From positions 205,021,934-205,085,933 of the forward strand of contig CP136063.1 in NCBI GenBank assembly GCA_032622095.1: a DNA stretch of 64,000 nt. The letters run 5' to 3'. Within the stretch, counting starts at the first letter, position 1; each line of letters opens with the position of its first letter. Position numbers and translations under genes: made by a program. The DNA is from Siphonodentalium dalli. Its lineage: Eukaryota; Mollusca; Scaphopoda; Gadilida; Siphonodentaliidae. Under the pieces are notes generated by a model. It made no database searches. It worked only from the letters and a program-made list of their open reading frames with translations, and had not been told where the DNA came from. Positions 10,918-22,105 of the stretch are shown one piece after another.

Positions 10918-11897
10918 CGGCCCATAAACTTTTTCGCATAATTGACGACTACTTGTCATGCAGTAACTGGTTGTGAGAAAATCGTGCTGTTCAAACTTCT
11001 TGCCACTCACAGTAACGTCGTTTGGTTCTGTTTGTCGTGAATATTATATAGATAATGAATGGCTTGGAGTTGACTATGCCAAAATAGTGGTCCGAGAGGA
11101 GGAATAGTCCACGAGCCACAGGCGAGTGGACTATTCCTCCTCGAGGACCACTATTTTGGCATAGTCAACGACAAGACATTCATTATTTATTATATTATAT
11201 CGAACATTGGTGCCAATTCTCACACAATTTCTCTGTCTGATTTGTCACAATTTTATTTACGGTGAATATTGGAAATCGGTCTCAGATTTTACAATTTACC
11301 GCAATCTTTTGACGATGGCAGGGGAGCATACATATGTTATTAGTTACATCTAACAGCATCTCTTCATTATTCATGCATTTATTTCTATAAATACGTCATT
11401 AGCAAAGACATTTTGGCAAAATTTTAAAAGTTAACTTGCTTAACTTTGATTAAAACGGAAATAACGTCCACTGGTATAACAAAATTAGGACTGGCCGCTT
11501 GCTAAACGGACAAACTATTAAATACACTGGATAGCTATGATTGGACAGTTGTAAGATCATTACAGTTCACCAATAAATCTAATGATATACTGATATTGCA
11601 ACAAGTATCACACAAGGTATAGTTTAAGATTGGCCATATCTTCAGGCGGCAACCCAATTTCGCGAAATGAGTTTGTTACTATAAATAGAAAAAGAATAGT
11701 AGGCATGTAGGAATCCTACTGGGGTACTATCGTAAAAATAGTATAGCAGTGTGCAGCCAATCAGAATGCGAGAATGTCACGTGAGATATAATATTGTGTA
11801 ATAATTATATTGTTATCATGTCGTAGTCAGTGGTAGTCTCGATGGTTGTATGCAAAGCTTGAATGTCCATGGATGCGTGGCCGTAATCGTAACTACG
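10918..11897 (+). repeat. 980-bp direct duplication, copy 2
   Basis: Second copy of 8644-9621 in the same orientation. Small indels exist, for example near 11720-11740. The downstream flank differs immediately after AACTACG, marking a sharp boundary. Confidence 0.8.
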
Positions 11898-12462
11898 GAT
11901 ATGGAAAAACGACAACTGATAGAAAATGTTTTCATGGACTCTTGTCAATAGAAAATATCTCTCGTTTGAAACAACTCTCTATTTTCCTAAAAATTGCCTT
12001 TAGAGAAGTTTCTTAATTTCAATTCATTATATACCTTGTGGAAGGCAGCTGAATTAGTTCATTGCATGGTCAATAATTCAAACTGATAATCAAAATGACA
12101 TTGAAGACATAAGGAAGAATATAACTTATGTGATTACACGATTTTTTAAAGAACAAAATAAGGAACAAGGAAAAAAAGAAGAACAAACTACACGTTTGTA
12201 GGCAGGGGTCTCATTTTCATCATGTATATATTGTATATAACATATTGTATATATGTTTTGCATGTTACTCATTAATTTGGGTCTTCGCAATAAAGCATTC
12301 ATAGAAAGAACACAATTTGTTGTGATGTAATTCTTATCAGTTGTAGTTCATTATGCGAAATGTGTATACTGGCAATTACGAACATGTACGAACACTTCAT
12401 CAACATACTAGAATTGTTTACTTCAACTTGTCTGTGGACTATTATGGTCGGGGAAAATGTGA
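11898..12462. other. No feature recognised
   Basis: AT-rich sequence with an A/G-rich tract near 12140-12190. No conserved frame or transposon end is seen. Confidence 0.5.
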
Positions 12463-12862
12463 TTAACCCTTTACCCAACAAACCGGCCAAAACCGGCCAA
12501 ATAAAGCTTCAACAGCCTAAAATATCTTCGGTCTGTCTCAATAGAACCATACAAATATGGATATCATTGGAACCGGCTCCTTGACCACATTGTGATAGTT
12601 ACAGTTATACCCTGTGCCAATGCATTCTCTTATATATGCGAGTCGACCATAGGTCGCCTCGCATATATAAGAGAATGCATTGGCCTAAAAAAATAATTGT
12701 TTTAACACTTTTTACCATTTTTTCTTACATTCTTTAACAATTTTATAATTGTTAATGTGTTAAGCCAATGCATTCTCTTATATATGCGAGGCGACCTATG
12801 GTCGACTCGCATATATAAGAGAATGCATTGGCACAGGGCCCTTCTGTTGGGTAAAGGGTTAA
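12463..12862 (+). mobile_element. Double-palindrome TTAA MITE, subfamily A
   Basis: It is bounded by TTAACCCTTTACCCAACA (12463) and TGTTGGGTAAAGGGTTAA (to 12862), a perfect 18-bp inverted pair that includes the TTAA site. A unique arm with CTAAAATATCTTCGGTCTG lies on the left only. Two palindromes follow (about 12617-12686 and 12767-12833), each containing TGCATTCTCTTATATATGCG and its complement, with an AT-rich spacer between. TTAA targets with CCC..GGG ends are what piggyBac-type transposons leave; that assignment is inferred from the ends only. Confidence 0.8.
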
Positions 12863-12901
12863 CAGCATAAATTACATAACATAAGCACGCTCTTTAAAGA
12901 T

Positions 12902-13265
12902 ACGGGAGGCGTTGGCGGTGGGTATGTTGTTAAAATATACACCTCCGTCAAAAACGGCCCTAAATAGAAATAATAGTAAAATATAGACATACCTTGTTCT
13001 TATACCAATCAGAAATATGGCATAAACAGTATGTTATTGTCAAATGTTTTTCATTTGTTGTGTAAACAAAATCAAAAAACGTTACAGAACCTGGCTTTTG
13101 TTTAGATCCGGATATGGTAAACATAAAGAACGTTATTTGTTACTGTTTTCCTGATATGTAAATAATAAAGAGCGTTTATATCATTTGTGTGTGATTAACC
13201 AATAGAATTGCGCTCTGTTATGTAAACAGAAGCAAAACTTCTGTAACACGACCAGGCGCTTGTTT
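12902..13265 (-). repeat. Diverged copy of the 27162/41553 TTAA repeat
   Basis: On the minus strand the phrases ATGTAAACA..AATAAAGAGCG, CATAAACAGTATGTTATTGTCA and CGTTGGCGGTGGGTAT match the 27162-27665 and 41553-42054 repeats, with heavy divergence. The ends are not preserved well enough to place exactly. Confidence 0.45.
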
Positions 13266-13326
13266 AAATACACCATCGTACGTCTTGACGACAATATACT
13301 ATTTACGCGCTGATTATGTTTGGCAT

Positions 13327-13494
13327 ATGAACAAAACTATATATATTTTAATATTCCTTCTGTTGATGGCGATTTTAACAAATATGAATATTTATGCAAC
13401 GAACGCCGCCCGTACCTTTAAAATGTTTGTGGAAAACGGATGCAGAAACACGCTTCATGAAATGTACACCTGTTGTAGTTGGGGCACAGTGTGA
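13327..13494 (+). CDS. Candidate small secreted peptide (hypothetical)
   Basis: The ATG at 13327 opens a 55-codon frame ending in TGA at 13492-13494. Residues 1-24 (MNKTIYILIFLLLMAILTNM...) form a textbook hydrophobic signal peptide with a plausible cut after IYA. The mature part is about 31 residues, with basic and acidic residues and three cysteines, two of them adjacent near the C-terminus (TCCSWGTV). No dibasic processing site or amidation signal is visible. I recognise no family. It sits alone between a decayed TTAA repeat and gene-free DNA, with no visible promoter or splice site. In AT-rich DNA a chance hydrophobic ORF is possible, so this is a candidate only. The start is preferred over an in-frame upstream TTG because only the ATG gives a signal-like N-terminus. 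Confidence 0.3.
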   Translation: MNKTIYILIFLLLMAILTNMNIYATNAARTFKMFVENGCRNTLHEMYTCCSWGTV

Positions 13495-14129
13495 TGCTAA
13501 ACACCCTACACGTAATCCATGCTATCACGTTCGCGAGTCAGTCCTATACTGAAATAATCTGTTCTCTTATGATAGCTATTGTGATGTGACATGATATGCC
13601 ATCGGTATTTTTCTTATATATTCTTAATGATATGGGGAGCCCACTGGGTAACTTATTTGGACCATATACCCATGGACATTGTTTTTACAGACTGTTGTGT
13701 TGCTTTGTGTTGTGGTGATATATATTGGCCTTACAGTTTCATTAACCCTTTCTATGCTAAAGTAGTTATCACAAGGGAAATAGGTCGTTTGTTGTCACAT
13801 GGGAAATAGGTCTTTTGTTGAACTTGCTATCTAAAAATGTCCCGCAATAAATACAAATCATTCTGCCTTTTTATGTATCTGTCGTCTGCTTTTGTCACCT
13901 TAACATCCCTCCAAATGAACAATAGACTGGTCCAATAAATTCTGTTATAACTGAGTGTGAGAATCCATTTAGTTTAGAAGGGGTTTATGAACAGTGCACA
14001 GCTGCAAAATATGATGAATATTGCATGAGTTAACTCCTAGCAAAAATAAAAATTGGAGTCCCCTGATCCTTAATGGTATGAGTAGTTTTATGATACCTCT
14101 ACAAATCCATCATACAATCCAATACCACA
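13495..14129. other. No feature recognised
   Basis: The repeated phrase GGGAAATAGGTC (about 13777 and 13800) is the only local structure noticed. The 72-codon frame at 13591-13809 shows no recognisable features. Confidence 0.5.
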
Positions 14130-14345
14130 GCGAATGCGCGAAAATGAAAATGAATTCCCGAGCTGAATAAAATCTCTGAAATATTAACACCAATTCCTGA
14201 TTTATTCCTCGGAACCCGCATCAGATATGCATTTGGGTGAGAAAAAGAAAGAAAACGAAAATTCCGATATCCAAACACGTTATCTAACACAGAGCACACA
14301 TTCCTATAACAGAAGCTGTTGTGTAATGCACCACAGTGGCCATTA
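14130..14345. repeat. Dispersed repeat, partner at 1290-1520
   Basis: Same-orientation homologue of 1290-1520 (AATAAAATCTCTGAA, CGCATCAGATATGCA, CCGATATCCAAACACG). No coding sense is shared. Confidence 0.5.
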
Positions 14346-15439
14346 TATCATGCGCGAATCACTTCACCAATACTATAATTCTTTACCTCAACTTGTCTAT
14401 GGTTTAGCTTGTGGTCGAATGAGAATGCGTTTGTGTTGTGAATAACACAAATGACCTTGCCAACATATATACGTACCACCCGGTGCGAGATCTTTGCTTC
14501 ATAAATGACGATTGTTTGGAATCCATTCGTGCGAACAATAATAGGACACAGTCTTCAGTAAATATTTTGATGATGTTACGAGACTCTACAAGCGATGTGT
14601 ATATACGCATCATATTTAGTGGATGAAATTCACAAGTGCCCGACGTTCGGGGTATATGACTAAAACGGTGTTAGGTTGTTGTTACTTATATACGTGATAT
14701 TTTATCAGCAATAACGGGGGGGGGGTCGTGAGAAAATTTACACATACAGGGCCCAAAAAAATTACAGCCCTTTTGCTACCCACCCACCCTTTTTGTGCAA
14801 AAAAAAATATTTTTTTCCGCCTGATTTTTTTGGACCCACCCCCTAAAATAAGAAAAAAAAATCATTTTAAATATATTCAAGACCAAATCAAACAGAATCA
14901 AAAGTAAGTTTTAAATTGGTCCGTTTCTGGCAGATTCCAAGTGTTCAAACAATTGAAAAACTATCAACGGTTATGATGTTGTTTTCGACATTGAAAAATA
15001 CATTTTGAAATAAAAAGTGTTTTATTCTACAGTATGCACAGATATTGTGAGGTAATATTTATAGTGCCAATAAGCCAACATTGTGTTTAATTTTTACATA
15101 AATAGCCCAGTTACTAATTAATGACTTCTTCACTGTTGTTCCCAAAAAAGGTGCCACCAACCATCATATCAGAACACCTTATAGCCATACCCGCAATGAC
15201 AGTTATATATTATATAAGTATCACTCTTCGGAGCCAAATAAACAGGCTGGCATGTTTATTTTTTAATTTGAGGTATTTTGTTAGCCAGCACTCTGCAGCA
15301 CTAGTATTATTTTGTCATTAGACATGCCAGAGTGAAAATGCCAGCACTATCAGGCACTATTCAATATTAATTTGAGGTGAAATGCAAACCAGCACTCCTA
15401 TTCAGTTATCACTTTTATTTGGCACCAGAGAGTGCTTTA
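14346..15439. other. Gene-free stretch with homopolymer tracts
   Basis: A G run (14716-14725) and poly-A/poly-T runs (14800-14860) lie in otherwise featureless AT-rich DNA. Short CCAGCACT phrases recur at 15285-15390. Confidence 0.5.
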
Positions 15440-15858
15440 TCTTATACCTACATATGTTCTTAAGTGTTGGTTAAGGTCATAATCTATGTTAGAACACATT
15501 TATTAGTGAAAACAACTTAGAACAATGTCCATAATGTAGGTTGAAAAATATTTGCACAAACAATTTTTTTCAGGCCTCTGAGATGCACCCACCCCGCCCG
15601 GTATAGGTATGTTTTTGGAAGATCTCCCCTGTATTACTTATATCTTATACCTACCCTGTTCCTAAGTGCCTGTAAAGGCGATAACCTGCCTTAGAACACA
15701 ATTATTAATGAATATATTTGAAAACAACTTAAAACAAGGGCAAAAATGTGAATAGAAAAATATTTGCACAAACTCATTTTTTCGGGCCTCTTCGGACCCA
15801 CCCACGCCGGCTCTGTGTGATAAAACTTTTGTGAGACTCCCCCCCCCCCCCCCCCCCG
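15440..15858. repeat. Diverged ~195-bp tandem duplication with terminal C run
   Basis: 15440-15605 and 15640-15840 share CTTATACCTAC, TTAGAACACA, AAACAACTTA and AAAATATTTGCACAAAC in order. The second unit ends in a C run at about 15840-15857. A third, weaker version may lie around 14740-14830. Confidence 0.6.
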
Positions 15859-15960
15859 GCAATAAGTAGAAAAAATGTCATATATCTGGACATTCACAAT
15901 GCCGCTATGACATGAATTAGTGATATCATATCGGCAATTAGAACACAAGTCATAGATCTG

Positions 15961-17415
15961 GGCCCTGTTTCATGAAGCAAGGTCATAAGATTATCTTAAG
16001 ATGGACTTAATCTAAGATCTAAGGTGGATCTTATGATGTAACTTTTCCGTTTCAAGAACGCGTTTCACAAAACAAGATTAAGTCCTACTTAAGTAGTAAG
16101 TTAAGTTCCCGCTCCTTTAGACTGGTTATCGACAATTTCCTACAGTCCGGAACAAAAAAGTGTGGGCTTGTGCAATCTGTATGTACGGTATTGATAGGTT
16201 ATCGAGAAAGAGCCGAGTCCGAGTTGACATTATTGTGTGACAGGGATGCTGGATAGCGGCTGTGGTGGGGTGGGCGAATCAGCGCATGTATCTTAGTGTC
16301 TATAGTCAGTGGCCTTATATTCGCATATGGATCTTAGCCTTGCATGGGTTCCACCATCGATCTATATACGTCGATGGTTCCACGATGTAAATTCGAACAT
16401 GAGTACATAGCAGGCTCTTAAAATGACGATCTTTGCGTTTACTGGTGTGGCGTTGTCAGAAATAAGACAATATAATTATATGGATCGATGCATGACTGCG
16501 ACCATGCATTCACGCCGAGTTAATCCACTGGGAGCAATGATCAGGCGGTGATTTTTTTATGTGAGCCGAAATAACACGTGTATTATCGACCATCGCTCTC
16601 TACGTGTAGCAATAATCAAAATAAATCTGCGATGTCATCAGAACAAACATAGGTCAACGTCTGTTTGACAATAGGGCTATTTAGTTTGATGATTAGAGTA
16701 TAGATTTCGGTGATTTAGTTGTTGGATTGTTTGATTTTTTTTATTTTTCATTGGACGAAAGGGAAATGAAAAATATTTGTTAGAGTAAATTTTTTATTAT
16801 TTTTATGCAGATGTATATCTATCGGTTGTCATACCATGGGTATATATATATAACTACGTTTTCATTAGCACACTCGCATTAAGGGGTGTTATCGTTACGG
16901 GTGTGTATATCATATATACAATATGTTGTACAATGGTCATCCTACCCCTGAAAAAAAAAACATGACAAAAATTTGGACAGCCTTGAAAATCACGACATGT
17001 GCGTGGGCATTTAATGTCCAAAAAGCACCACGTGATAATGTTCCACCATTTCGAATATGATAATATTGTCACTAGACGCACTGCTTCCGAAATGTCAGCA
17101 ACGAAAAGAAATCCTAATTTGTCCATGTAATCCAGTGGATTGTTTATGTCCCTAAATAGCCTTTGTCGTCGTAGATCTCTCCTTAATTGCAAAATAACAT
17201 AGGCCGCCATATTTGTGATCGATATGCCACTTATCACGTGGGTCTTAACTTTAAGATTATCTTAAGACACCTCGCACCAGTCTTAAAGTTAAGACCAACG
17301 TTAAGACCATCTTAAGTTATGACCTTGTTCGTGAAACGCACTTATGAATGAAGTTTGAACTTATGACCATCTTAAGTCCCAACTATGTCATAAGTTGCTT
17401 TCATGAAACAGGGCC
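15961..17415 (+). mobile_element. PIF/Harbinger-type element, copy 1
   Basis: The ends GGCCCTGTTTCATGAA and TTCATGAAACAGGGCC are exact complements and are flanked by CTG on both sides (15958-15960 and 17416-17418). A 3-bp duplication fits PIF/Harbinger. The subterminal regions are dense in TTAAGAT/ATCTTAA phrases. The interior carries a minus-strand reading frame at about 16854-17237 that includes MAAYVILQLRRDLRRQRLF followed by NNPLDYM, resembling the N-terminus of Harbinger transposase-like (HARBI1-like) proteins. The rest of a transposase is absent. The copy at 28656-30910 is in the opposite orientation. Confidence 0.75.
16854..17237 (-). pseudogene. Harbinger transposase N-terminal remnant
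   Basis: The frame reads MISGISITNMAAYVILQLRR then DLRRQRLFRDINNPLDYMD, which resembles the start of HARBI1-like nucleases (basic LRRxLRRxRLFRDRxNPLD). The hydrophobic continuation to about residue 60 is shared with the 28833-29060 copy. After that the frame runs through the region equivalent to a T-rich splice acceptor in the other copy. The catalytic DDE domain is missing. The assignment rests on N-terminal resemblance from memory and on the Harbinger-like ends of the host element. Confidence 0.5.
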
Positions 17416-17418
17416 CTG

Positions 17419-18110
17419 GACATTCACAATGCTGCAATACAATATATTGTGCGTACACATGGCGGGCAAGAAAATATCAGGTATGCCCCATGTGACTTAC
17501 TTGACCAATCAAATAAATAATACCGGAAAATATCCGACGAAGGCAGCGCGCTGATATTTTATCGCCAGTTGGTGATATGTGTTCACCTTGATTGGTGGCC
17601 ATCGGTATCCGTTAACTAATCTCTATAAGGGACACGCTGGTAACCGTTCACGCACTCGAGTTATGATCCATCAATATTATCGCCTGTTTCAACAATTGAC
17701 TTCGTAATTCCATTTTGGATTGTTTCACATAATCGCTGAGCTACTATATGGATATGTCTGGGGACATATATCTTTTGAGGGTTGCCGCTGACGGAGGATG
17801 TCCATGGATTTCCAACTGCACCCCCTCTTGAAACGGACCAAAGACCCAAGATCACATAATTGAATTTGCACACCTCCCATCGTCTTTGAATATCCTATAT
17901 GGTACCTCACATACCTTGAATTTTGACTGGACACCGGGGAGGGAGGGGCCTAGAAGAAATTCCAAACCAATAATTTGACCAAAGTAGGATAAATGCAAAT
18001 GTTGGTCTAAAACCACTAACCCCACATACATTAATGGTTGAAAAATCAGACTACAAGAACAATTTCAAACCATTATTGGTGTGAAATTTCCAACTAATAT
18101 TGTTCCCAAG
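17419..18110. other. Fragments related to the CAGGGACGTGG hAT family
   Basis: Phrases such as CCAACTGCACCCCCTCTTGA, TTCCAAACCAATAATTTGACC and GTGTGAAATTTCCAAC match the interior of the hAT-type elements at 6808 and 35753, but no intact ends are present. Probably an old, broken member. Confidence 0.45.
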
Positions 18111-18300
18111 TTGGCGGGGGTCTCATGGCCCCACATGTACCCATGTAAATTCCGTAACGTAATGTACACCACAGCCCCAGAAATTTACAACTAATATTGT
18201 TTCCAACTGGTAAAAACTGTTACCATAGTTGGCGAGGGTCTCATGTTCCCGCATGTACCCATGTAAGTTCGGTAACGTAATATACACCACAGCCCCACGA
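18111..18300 (+). repeat. 118-bp tandem duplication
   Basis: TTGGCGGGGGTCTCATG at 18111 and TTGGCGAGGGTCTCATG at 18229 begin two units that share CATGTACCCATGTAA and TACACCACAGCCCC. The second unit is incomplete. Confidence 0.65.
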
Positions 18301-18746
18301 ACCAAGCAACAATCTCCTGAAAACTTCATATGGGGTCTCAAAGCACATTTTGCCACCCCACATATACATGCACTATGAAATTATAAAATTTCCAAATTTC
18401 CAAATAACGTGACCACTTTCTCATTATGCAGAAGGCCTTTATGCATGAGATCAGCAACGTTGCTACAGGTCGGTGGGTGTCTAATCCCACCGATTTCGGT
18501 AATACATGTCTACAGTTGGAAATTTCCCAAAGCTATATATGAATTGCCAAAATGGACTATAGGTTATTTACCGGATGCAATTCACTTGAACCAGCATGAC
18601 TAATACTGTTCTGATTGAGCTCAATCAACGCCATCTAAACCGCTCGTTCTCACGGGCGTAATCTTTGCAGCAAGAAAATATCAGTGTGCAATTTTACCTG
18701 ATATTTTCTTGCAGATATTTTCTTGCAGCTTCATGTGTACGCGCCC
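18301..18746. other. No gene; one small hairpin
   Basis: GCAAGAAAATATCAG / CTGATATTTTCTTGC forms a hairpin at about 18673-18717, followed by a second partial copy of the right arm. The rest is featureless. Confidence 0.5.
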
Positions 18747-19070
18747 TTAATGTCGGTTTCAGCAACTAAGTCCATAACACGACATTGCCAGTTTTAGTGG
18801 TGGAGGAACAGGTGAACTGGAATAACCCGGAAATCCGCACACTTACGGCTAATCTGACAGTGATTTCAATGGCTTATAAACTCGTCGACCATGTGCGGCA
18901 AACCATCGGTTATCGGCGAGTAATTGGCAACTCCTCCATATAACGATTTCGAGTTACAAAGTCCACGATGGGAACATGTGGATTTAAACCCTTATCGCCA
19001 GCGCTGGAGGGGGAAACGGCTTGGATTTGTATACCCCTAACAGATTGAGCCACCGAGCCCCCCCCCCCCC
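18747..19070 (-). mobile_element. tRNA-derived SINE, full-length
   Basis: On the minus strand the element begins at about 19070 with a G run and GGTGGCTCAATCTGTTAGG, an A-box-like RNA polymerase III promoter. It continues to GGTTTAAATCC (18990-18980), a B-box-like motif at tRNA-like spacing. The tRNA-related head is followed by a body containing GGTTTGCCGCACATGG, TTGAAATCACTGTCAGATTA and CCACCACTAAAACTGGCAA, and ends near CTGAAACCGACATTAA. The body is homologous to 45330-45495, where the 3' end carries a (CAAT)n tail. Spacing suits a tRNA with a long variable arm (Ser/Leu type), which is inference. Confidence 0.7.
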
Positions 19071-19879
19071 TGCAATACATTAGAAATTAAATAGTCATCA
19101 TTGAGGGACATCACAATATATTTACACTCACGCTTGCATTTGCGTGGTGAAACATGAATGCAGGACATACCTGAGCTTGAAAAAGAAATACGTCTGAAGG
19201 AATTCAATTCATCCACAACCCTGCCAATCATTGAAACACGCGCGAAGAGAGGTTATACAATAATATTAATTTCGAAGAGCGGCCACAATAAACATGAAAA
19301 CACAGACTTGAGCTAAAGGTGTGGGACCAGCAACACAGTGTATTAACGAAAGTAAACGTCAATCTTCCGGTAAACTGTTTTAACAAGTTATGGAGGCGGC
19401 TAGTTCGCTTCGATCAGATACGGTGAATATTTCTTTTCACAAATTCCGTCATTCGAATGGATATTTTACCCGCGAGCCCTACACCATTCTATCAGCCGTG
19501 ATTTCCGACACATTCCTGTCGTATTCTTGTTTTGGAATCGATCATAGTTTAGTGGTAAATAGATATTGAGCACTATATTTGCGCTTTAAAAATAAAACGT
19601 TAACATGCACTTTTCTAAAACTTCGAACACACCATTTTCTCACCGAAAACGTATTTTGTATACACTATTATCCCATTGGTAATGCTTTAAAGGTTTAGCA
19701 TTTATCGAGAAATTTATCGATACACAGCTCGATTGTTTTGACGTGGTGCACGATAGAAATTGAACGGTTGGTAAACACAGCGTCCACAGGCACTGAACGG
19801 TTGTTATTTTGTTCAACATCTATTGAGCGGTTGGTAAACATCCCAACCAATGGACAAATGCCGACTGCTTTGTCATGCC

Positions 19880-19945
19880 ATTATTTATTATTTATGCCAT
19901 TACTTATTATTTATGCCATTACTTATTATTTATGCCATTACTTAT
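19880..19945 (+). repeat. 21-bp minisatellite, about four units
   Basis: ATGCCATTACTTATTATTT is repeated about three and a half times with perfect later units. Confidence 0.8.
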
Positions 19946-20385
19946 TATTTATTTTTCAGTGTAATAACATATGGGAGAGGGGGTACCCATAAGTGAGTCA
20001 GCACTTGTCCTCCAATCTCATTGTATGTATAAAAATGTATGTGTTATATATCATGCGTTGTATGAATTAGACAAATAAATATGTTTAAACTATAGCTGGG
20101 TTTGGTCACCCTAATCGCGAATTTTACCAACATAGGTGCTGTTGGTGATGATTATTTTCTTTAAAATGACTCACCCATTGAAACAATTTAAAAAAAAACA
20201 ACCCACCCAGTCATCTCAAATATATATATATCCAATTTGTTATTTTTTTCTTCTAATCTGCCTTGAACTGTCAAAACTTCAGTCGTGGTGACAGGGATGG
20301 GGAGTCCCCCCTCCAGAGACGTTTTGACCAGGGGGTTGGTGTTGTCTAACGTCAATATTCCAGTAAACTGTTTTAACAAGTTATG

Positions 20386-20600
20386 GAGGCTGTTGGTGAT
20401 GATTATTTATTTAAAATGACCCACTCAGTGATATAGTCTTTAAAAAATAACAAAACAAATAAAACACCTCACCCAGTCATCTCAACTAGCAAATTGGTTA
20501 TTTTTGTTATAATCTGCCTTGATCTGTCAAAACGTTAGACGGGGACGTTGTGACAGGGGGCGAGGGCGCTACAACCTACCCAAACAGACAGGGACTTGGC
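20386..20600 (+). repeat. Second copy of an arm segment (partner 20130-20330)
   Basis: GCTGTTGGTGATGATTATTT, AATGACCCACTCAGTGA and ATAATCTGCCTTGATCTGTC repeat the order found at 20130-20330 in the same orientation. The inverted counterpart is at 22992-23180. Confidence 0.6.
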
Positions 20601-21023
20601 GACAGTGAGGTTTCGTGTGTGCACCCTCTAACTTTAGTAAAAATGTTTAACAGAAATATCATGCCCGACACAACCACATGTAGGATGAAATTATTCTCAT
20701 CATTTGATTTTACAACAAGTAATTAGTGTAAATTTTGTTGTTTTTAGACCAACAGTAAGATATTGTCTACTTTGTAATCTGAAATGGCCATCAGTCGGAA
20801 TGTTTCAAATTTAGTGCGGGGTGTCACGTTTACAATGCCCAACATTTTGAAAGTTTGAGGTATCCAACCCAGCAGGAGTGTAAATGGTATTGGCCGTGAA
20901 CATAGAGGAGTTGGGTCTGGTTGAACGGGGGAGGGGGTTGGACTTTTTCAAAGTGGACACCCCCAACGGAGACCCTCAAGCCACGTCCTCCACAAATCTG
21001 GTCAAAGTTTTCCAACAGTTATA
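20601..21023. other. hAT-family-like fragment
   Basis: TTGGACTTTTTCAAAGTGGA, CCCAACGGAGACCCTCAAG and CCACGTCC near 20935-20993 resemble one terminus of the CAGGGACGTGG family. The other end is not visible. Confidence 0.45.
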
Positions 21024-21474
21024 AAATACAGGTGCATAATCCGAATTAACGCTCCCAAATTACTATTTCTTTGGTTTCTGGGGTATTTTTTTTTTATTCG
21101 AGTCGAGGAACCCACCAATCAAAGCTCAGAGTGATCAGATATCGATTGTTGAAATTTTTTATTTCTCGAAATGAGTACTTATTTGTGGCCCAGAAAAAAG
21201 TCGTCAAACCGACGGTCTCGGACATAATTGCGGATGAAGATGGATAAACCAAGTGGTAATACAGCGAAATTTCGTGATAATGTGGCCGTATCCCGTTGAA
21301 CAACCTGTTGATAAATAACAAGTTTTGGAAAATTTTATACCATAGTTGACAGTGGTTGGCATTATTTTGTTGTAATTAATCGATTTTGATAACTAGAGCG
21401 TATTTTGAAGAAATGCTGTTGTTGTAACTTGATAATATGGGAACCGTCTGGTCGGATTGAGTACCTTTAAGCTT
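21024..21474 (+). mobile_element. TTAA-ended MITE, copy 1
   Basis: It matches 54052-54480 in the same orientation along its whole length (GTGCATAATCCGAATT..., TTCGAGTCGAGGAACCCACC, TTTTTTATTTCTCGAAATG, ...CGGATTGAGTACCTTTAA). In the second copy the ends are TTAAAGATGCATAATCCG and CGGATTGAGTACCTTTAA, an imperfect inverted pair touching TTAA. The left end of this copy has drifted. Confidence 0.65.
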
Positions 21475-22105
21475 ACCATTTGAGTTTATAGGATTCGTCC
21501 ATCTGAAATGAAAAGTAGAAATAAAACCGGGGTGTGGCCCAAGAGCAATTTTTGACACCTGGGGGCAATGATGGCCACTTCAGTACAAAAATAGGACCTA
21601 AATTAAGATAATATGTTACAAGTCTGTGGTCTAAAACAAAGTTTAACAAAAAATTAATACTAAAGAGAACAATTTCGAGAGATGTTGTGTCAGGCTGCAT
21701 GATATTTCCAAATGTTGACAATTGGGGGAGGATGAGGGACGTGGCTAGAGGGTCTCAGTTTGGGGGAACTCCAATTGCACCCTCCCCCTGAACCAGACCA
21801 AACTCCTCTATGTTCGCCAATAACATTTAATTGCACACCCTGGGTTGGAACTCTCCAACTGGTACCTAAAACTTTCCAACTGTTAAGAATGTCCAACCTG
21901 ACCAAAATTTTGACAAAACGTAGAGAAATATGCTACTGTTAGTCTAAAAAGATTTTTGTTTACACTAATTACTTGTTGGAAATCAAACTATGAGAACAAT
22001 TTCAACCTACATGTGGTGTAAAATATTCAAGCAACGTTGTATCAGGCATAACATTTCCAAATGTTTAACATTTTGACCAATGCCAAGTTAGATACCCCCA
22101 CCTCC
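21475..22105. other. Broken hAT-family member
   Basis: A terminus-like AGGGACGTGGCTAGAGGGTC lies at 21737-21756, followed by family interior phrases (CCAATTGCACCC, TTCCAACTG, ATGAGAACAATTTCAACCTA). The element appears to be cut at its right end by the insertion at 22106 or by deletion. Confidence 0.45.

Noticed and set aside
8644-11897. Direct repeats read as LTRs of a retrotransposon
   Set aside because: Ends lack TG..CA, no primer-binding site or polypurine tract is visible, and no gag/pol lies between.
15841-15857. Homopolymer C run as a possible regulatory quadruplex
   Set aside because: A single unbroken run at the edge of a tandem duplication; more likely slippage, with no gene nearby.
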